In this document: positions 60,556 to 64,000 of the stretch, piece after piece
How positions within the stretch are numbered: position 1 is the stretch's first letter
Layout of the letters: each line of letters starts with the position of its first letter
NCBI RefSeq assembly: GCF_013376455.1
Contig: NZ_CP045504.1
Location: 1,901,501 to 1,965,500 of the forward strand
Direction: 5' to 3'
Length of the DNA stretch: 64,000 bases
Source: Desulfolutivibrio sulfodismutans DSM 3696
GTDB lineage: Bacteria; Desulfobacterota; Desulfovibrionia; Desulfovibrionales; Desulfovibrionaceae
Program-made: the position numbers and the translations under genes
Notes under the pieces: model-generated
The model's input: only the letters and a program-made list of their open reading frames with translations
Told to the model about the DNA's origin: nothing
Databases searched by the model: none

Positions 60556-61677
60556 TTATCCCCGCGAGGGCTCGTAGCTGCACAGGGGTTCGGGGGCCAT
60601 GTAGTTGCCGGACATGGTGTAGGCCCGGGCCCGGCAGCCGCCGCAGACCCGATGGTATTCGCAGACGCCGCATTTGCCTTCGTAGGCCGACTTGTCGCGA
60701 AACTGCAGAAACGGCTTGGAGGTGCGCCAGATCTCGGGAAACGGCGTGGTTTTCACGTTGCCGCAGTCCAGCTCCAGGTAGCCGCAGGGCTGCACCTGGC
60801 CCACGGCGGAGATGAAGCAGAACCCCGTGCCGCCAAGGCAACCCCGGGTCATGGCGTCCATGCCGAAGGTGTCCGGGGTCACGGCCACGCCCTCGGCCTT
60901 GGCCCGCTGGCGCATGATCCGGTAATAGTGCGGCGCGCAGGTGGCTTTGAGATGCATGCTGGTGGTCTTGCGGAAGTCGTAGAACCAGTTGAGCACCTCT
61001 TCGTATTCCTCGGCGGAGATCACCTGGGTTCCGAGCTGCGCCGCCCGGCCCGTGGGCACCAGGAGGAAGATGTGCCAGGCCGCCGCGCCAAGGCCTTCGG
61101 CCAGCTTGAAGATGTCCTTGAACCGGTCCAGGTTGTTTCTGGTCACGGTGGTGTTGATCTGAAACTCCACCCCGGCGTCCTTGAGGTAGCCGATGCCGCG
61201 CATGGCCTTGTCGAAGGCCCCGGGCACGCCGCGAAAGGCGTCATGGGCGGCGGCCTCCGGGGCGTCGATGGAGATGCTGCACCGCTGGATGCCCGAATCC
61301 TTCATCTCGCGGGCGTTTTCCGGGGTGATCATGGTCCCGTTGGGGGCCATGACGCAACGCAGGCCCCTGGAGTCGGCATGGCGCACCAGTTCGAACACGT
61401 CGGCCCGCATCAGCGGTTCGCCGCCGGTAAAAATGATGATCGGCGAGCCGGTCTCGGGAAAGGTGTCGATTAAGGCCTTGGCCTCGGCCGTGGACAGCTC
61501 CCCGGGCCAGGGCTCGGGCATGGCCTCGGCTCGACAGTGCTTGCAGGCCAGATTGCAGGCCCGGGTCACCTCCCAGGCGATCAGCCGCAAGGGCGGCGCG
61601 CCCGTGGGGGAGGGGGAAGAAGCGTGAGGGGAGGAAGAATAGGGAGAAGATGCGTGGGGATGCTGAGAGGGATGCAT
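60556..61677 (-). CDS. ahbD: heme b synthase AhbD (radical SAM)
   Basis: This 373-residue enzyme converts iron-coproporphyrin III to heme b in the siroheme-dependent pathway by oxidative decarboxylation of two propionates. The radical SAM cluster motif is C41, C45, C48 (RACNLACKHCRAEA), followed by IIIFTGGEPLMR and MAPNGTMIT. The C-terminal SPASM-type cysteines are present: PCGYLELDCGN, CGVCEYHRVCGGCRAR. The first 28 residues are His/Ser/Pro-rich and not conserved. Start after ccggaggctccc. It lies 84 bp downstream of hemB, with a strong palindrome between. Confidence 0.93.
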   Translation of the reverse strand: MHPSQHPHASSPYSSSPHASSPSPTGAPPLRLIAWEVTRACNLACKHCRAEAMPEPWPGELSTAEAKALIDTFPETGSPIIIFTGGEPLMRADVFELVRHADSRGLRCVMAPNGTMITPENAREMKDSGIQRCSISIDAPEAAAHDAFRGVPGAFDKAMRGIGYLKDAGVEFQINTTVTRNNLDRFKDIFKLAEGLGAAAWHIFLLVPTGRAAQLGTQVISAEEYEEVLNWFYDFRKTTSMHLKATCAPHYYRIMRQRAKAEGVAVTPDTFGMDAMTRGCLGGTGFCFISAVGQVQPCGYLELDCGNVKTTPFPEIWRTSKPFLQFRDKSAYEGKCGVCEYHRVCGGCRARAYTMSGNYMAPEPLCSYEPSRG

Positions 61678-61692
61678 GGGAGCCTCCGGCGG

Positions 61693-61745
61693 CCAGGGAG
61701 GAAACTTTTGAAAAAGTTTCCTCCCTGGACCCTCCTTCAAAACTA
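61693..61745. repeat. intergenic palindrome, family B copy 2
   Basis: Perfect 17-bp arms (61693-61709 with 61712-61728, core agggaggaaactttt), 2-base loop, then ccctccttcaaaactatt. It sits between hemB and ahbD in their shared transcript and could attenuate or stabilise the ahbD message. Confidence 0.82.
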
Positions 61746-61761
61746 TTAACGGGGGACGCGG

Positions 61762-62754
61762 TTATTCGCGGATGTAGTCCAGGATGTCCTCGGCAAAGTA
61801 GGTGATGATGAGATCGGCCCCGGCCCGCTTGATGGCCGTCACCGACTCCATGACCGTGCGCTTTTCGTCGATCCAGCCGTTTTGCGCCGCCGCCTTGAGC
61901 ATGCTGTATTCGCCGCTGACGTGATAGGCCGCCAGCGGAACGTCGCAGGACTGGCGAAGCGCGTGGAGAATGTCCAGATAGGGAAGCGCCGGTTTGACCA
62001 TGAGCATGTCCGCGCCCTCGGCCAGATCGGCGGCCGCCTCGCGCATGGCCTCCCGGGCGTTGGCCGGGTCCATCTGATAGGACTTGCGGTCCCCGAAGGC
62101 CGGGGCCGACTCCGCCGCCTCGCGGAAGGGGCCGTAGAAGCTGGAGGCGTATTTGACCGCATAGGACATGACCGGGATGTGCGAAAAACCGTTCTCGTCC
62201 AGGGTGATGCGGATGGCCCCCACCCGGCCGTCCATCATGTCCGAGGGGGCCACGATGTCCGCCCCGGCCTTGGCATGGGACAGGGCCGTGGCGGCCAGAA
62301 GGTCCAGGGTCGGGTCGTTTTGCACCTCGCCCGCGGCGGAAAGCATGCCGCAATGGCCGTGCGAGGTGTATTCGCACAGGCACACGTCCGTCACCACGCA
62401 CAGATCGGGATAGTCGGCCTTGAGGCGGGACACGGCCTGCTGCACGATGCCGTTTGCCGCGTAGGCCCCGGAGGCGCGTTCGTCTTTTTTGGCCGGAAGC
62501 CCGAACAAGAGCGCCGCCTGAAGCCCCTTGGCCACGGCCCGCCCCACCCGGGCGGACAAGGCCCCAAGCCCCAGTTGGAACTGCCCGGGCATGGCCCCGA
62601 TGGGTTTTTCAAAGGATTCGTCGGCGGTCTCCACCACAAAATAGGGCATGATGAGATCGTGCCGGGTGATTATGGTTTCACGAACCAGATCACGAATGAC
62701 GGCGGTACGACGCAGACGCCTGCCCCGGTGAAAATCAAACGTATGCACGGGCAT
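61762..62754 (-). CDS. hemB: delta-aminolevulinic acid dehydratase (porphobilinogen synthase)
   Basis: This 330-residue enzyme joins two 5-aminolevulinate molecules into porphobilinogen, the common tetrapyrrole precursor for siroheme, heme and cobalamin. The Schiff-base lysines are K201 (VMSYAVKYASSFYGPF) and K254 (MLMVKPALPYLD). C125, C127 and C135 (DVCLCEYTSHGHCG) mark a zinc-dependent form. Start after gaaaggat; the in-frame upstream stretch is not conserved. It is flanked by ahbD and ahbC, so early and late steps of alternative heme synthesis are grouped. Confidence 0.96.
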   Translation of the reverse strand: MPVHTFDFHRGRRLRRTAVIRDLVRETIITRHDLIMPYFVVETADESFEKPIGAMPGQFQLGLGALSARVGRAVAKGLQAALLFGLPAKKDERASGAYAANGIVQQAVSRLKADYPDLCVVTDVCLCEYTSHGHCGMLSAAGEVQNDPTLDLLAATALSHAKAGADIVAPSDMMDGRVGAIRITLDENGFSHIPVMSYAVKYASSFYGPFREAAESAPAFGDRKSYQMDPANAREAMREAAADLAEGADMLMVKPALPYLDILHALRQSCDVPLAAYHVSGEYSMLKAAAQNGWIDEKRTVMESVTAIKRAGADLIITYFAEDILDYIRE

Positions 62755-62881
62755 ATCCTTTCTTTCGGCGCGATGCCCCCGGAAAAATCCGGGGTCGGCC
62801 GGTTTTCCCCCTTTGCCAAGGCGGCAACGAGGGATTATGAGTTTCGCGCGGGACACATCGCCCGTACGAAAGGAGCCGGTC

Positions 62882-63076
62882 ATGGACGATCACATATCCG
62901 AGGACGAAGACGCGGAATTGCGGGCCCGGCTGGCCATTGCCGTGGAGGCGCTGACGGACATCGCCGGGGAAAGCGACCTGACCTGCATGGGGGCGCTTTT
63001 CCGTATGCGGCGGCGGGCCGAAGAGGCGCTGATGCGTATTCAGGGCATTCGCCACGACCAGCATTCCCTGTTCTGA
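62882..63076 (+). CDS. small acidic protein of unknown function
   Basis: This 64-residue protein, MDDHISEDEDAELRARLA..., is helical with an acidic start and a basic middle (FRMRRRAEEALMRIQGIRHD). No family is recognised. It has a good ribosome site (gaaaggag, 6 bases before the ATG) and is read divergently from hemB, in the middle of the heme gene group. Confidence 0.65.
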   Translation: MDDHISEDEDAELRARLAIAVEALTDIAGESDLTCMGALFRMRRRAEEALMRIQGIRHDQHSLF

Positions 63077-63110
63077 TTCCCTCACTTCCTGATAGTCTAT
63101 TCTTTGATCG

Positions 63111-63190
63111 CCGGGCTCGGCCGGGCTCGGCCGGGCGTTGCCGGGCTCGGCCGGGCGTTGCCGGGCTCGGCCGGGCGTTGCCGGGCTCGG
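63111..63190. repeat. 20-bp tandem repeat
   Basis: ccgggctcggccgggcgttg occurs three times without error at 63121-63180, with half units on both sides, making eight units of a 10-bp subrepeat. Confidence 0.95.
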
Positions 63191-63256
63191 GGTTTCCGAC
63201 AAGGCGCGGCGCCAGCAACGCTCGGCGACCTCGCGCAGCCGCCTTGCCTTGCGTAA

Positions 63257-63530
63257 ACCCGTCGCCCGGCCTGGGCACCCCGTTCACGCTCAAAAGCTGC
63301 AAAAACCAAAGAACAGGATGAGGTTGTAAAATACATTCCATGTATTTTTCGGGCGTGCGTACACCCGTCGCCCGGCCTGGACACCCCGCCCAAGCTCACA
63401 CACTGCAAAAATCAAAGAACAAGATGGGGTTGTAAAATACATTCCATGTATTTTTCGGGCATGCGTACACCCGTCGCCCGACCTGGGCACCCCGTTCACG
63501 CTCAAAAGCTGCAAAAACCAAAGAACAGGA
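63257..63530. repeat. 106-bp tandem repeat
   Basis: Units begin at 63257, 63363 and 63469; the third stops after 62 bases. Each full unit contains the perfect hairpin aaaatacat-tcc-atgtatttt (63327-63347 and 63433-63453). The first and third units are more alike than either is to the second. The period is not a multiple of three, so no coding repeat is implied. Confidence 0.92.
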
Positions 63531-63612
63531 CGCCATTTTGGGGGACGCCCTTCCCTTTTCCTTGCACCACGGTCGCCCCGCCACTTCCCCCTTTTCCCGA
63601 GACCCCGTCCGG

Positions 63613-63665
63613 GGGGTCCGGGGGGAATGATTCCCCCCGGGCGGGGTTCGGGGCGGCAGCCCCGG
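63613..63665. repeat. intergenic palindrome, family C
   Basis: Near copy of 60498-60553 in the same orientation, centred on ggggggaat-g-attcccccc (63620-63638) and followed by gggcggggttcggggcggcagccccg. Confidence 0.8.
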
Positions 63666-63725
63666 TGCAGTGCGGGGGCGAAGCCCCCTCCCCGACTCTC
63701 CGCTCCTCCCCTGCTCTTCCCTGCC

Positions 63726-64000
63726 CTAGGGGCGAATCTCGTCGTCAGTCAGGTAGCAGGCGGGGTCTTCGGCCCAGATATCGTCGTAGTAGGCCTCGGC
63801 CCGGGCGCGGAAGTTACCGCCGCAGATATCGAGGTATTTACAGGTGGCGCAGCGGCCGCCCACGTATTTTTTCTTGTCTTTGAGTTTGGCCAGCAGTTCG
63901 ATGTCCGGGTCGTCCCATATCTGGGAGAAGGGGCGCTGAAGGACGTTGCCGAAGGTGTGGTTGCGCCAGAACTGGTCGGCGTGCACCGCACCGTCCCAGG
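63726..64000 (-). CDS. ahbC: 12,18-didecarboxysiroheme deacetylase AhbC (3' end only)
   Basis: Only the C-terminal 90 or so residues are inside the window; the gene continues past base 64000. The part seen has GAVHADQFWRNHTFGNVLQRPFSQIWDDPDIELLAKLKD followed by the SPASM-like cysteines CATCKYLDICGGNFRARAEAYYDD. This matches AhbC, the radical SAM enzyme that removes acetate side chains from didecarboxysiroheme to give iron-coproporphyrin III, the substrate of AhbD. It is on the same strand as hemB and ahbD but separated from them by the repeat-rich spacer. Confidence 0.85.
   Translation of the reverse strand, partial: WDGAVHADQFWRNHTFGNVLQRPFSQIWDDPDIELLAKLKDKKKYVGGRCATCKYLDICGGNFRARAEAYYDDIWAEDPACYLTDDEIRP

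Larger units (their letters stand above)
63077..63725. other. 650-bp repeat-rich spacer without a gene
   Basis: Between the small acidic gene and the end of ahbC there is no supported gene. The segment holds a 20-bp tandem repeat, a 106-bp tandem repeat and a family C palindrome, listed separately. Reading frames here are made of repeat sequence and change frame between units. Confidence 0.8.

Noticed and set aside
63111-63530. Possible CRISPR array
   Set aside because: Units are contiguous direct repeats with no unique spacers of even length, and no cas gene is in the window.
63097-63584. Three short minus-strand frames with similar translations (KIHGMYF, FCSF-type segments)
   Set aside because: They come from the 106-bp repeats, whose period is not a multiple of three; no ribosome sites are present.

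Overview
The window is 64 kb of GC-rich bacterial chromosome that reads as a sulfate-reducing member of the Desulfovibrionaceae (Desulfovibrio in the broad sense). The evidence is a rubredoxin/rubredoxin:oxygen oxidoreductase pair, the siroheme-dependent heme genes (ahbC, hemB, ahbD), aminofutalosine menaquinone synthesis (mqnE), a bifunctional AdhE, a TauE/SafE exporter operon under a sigma-54 activator, and many signal-transduction genes. I see no tRNA, rRNA, CRISPR array, insertion sequence or prophage.

Layout. 1-6 kb: oxygen detoxification (rub-roo) and a stress block (MucR-like regulator plus HU, two Hsp20 genes, an FmdB-like zinc ribbon, HtpG). 6-9 kb: gapA with a GAF protein, then a methyltransferase-MarR operon with two operator-like palindromes. 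9-10.4 kb: a small accessory patch, a Phd/RelE-type toxin-antitoxin pair followed by a strikingly AT-rich gene for an internally duplicated, probably inactive NlpC/P60-like protein. 10.4-17 kb: housekeeping (holA, radC, acyP, lon, TM2 protein, mqnE). 17-25 kb: secreted protein, PilZ-like protein, zinc ribbon, ferredoxin, CHASE3 chemoreceptor, BPL_N-like protein, Bax-inhibitor-1 protein and an LpxK-like protein with a ruined P-loop. 25-32 kb: adhE, a J-domain protein with a long disordered region, cheX, dsbD. 32-42 kb: agmatine-to-putrescine genes (aguA, aguB), two moeA-type genes, glucokinase, glycosyltransferase, and LysE, ZIP and GDT1-type transporters.

42-49 kb is the most distinctive block: a seven-gene minus-strand operon (UspA, two small membrane proteins, TauE/SafE exporter, lipoprotein, membrane protein, YcgL protein) behind a near-perfect sigma-54 promoter. 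Divergent to it is a membrane-anchored sigma-54 activator that has a winged-helix-like C-terminus instead of a Fis helix and GAFSEA instead of GAFTGA. TTGCG-N7-CGCAA palindromes lie on both sides of the activator gene. 49-56 kb: an NlpC/P60 hydrolase, then two ABC-type binding proteins directly upstream of a large hybrid histidine kinase with no transporter genes, which suggests a three-part sensor. 56-60 kb: azlCD with a methyltransferase, a membrane-anchored alpha/beta hydrolase, a DUF6765-like protein and a lysozyme-family protein. 60-64 kb: ahbD, hemB and the 3' end of ahbC, separated by repeat-rich spacers.

At least three families of intergenic palindromes recur between 33 and 64 kb, and a 106-bp tandem repeat lies beside ahbC.
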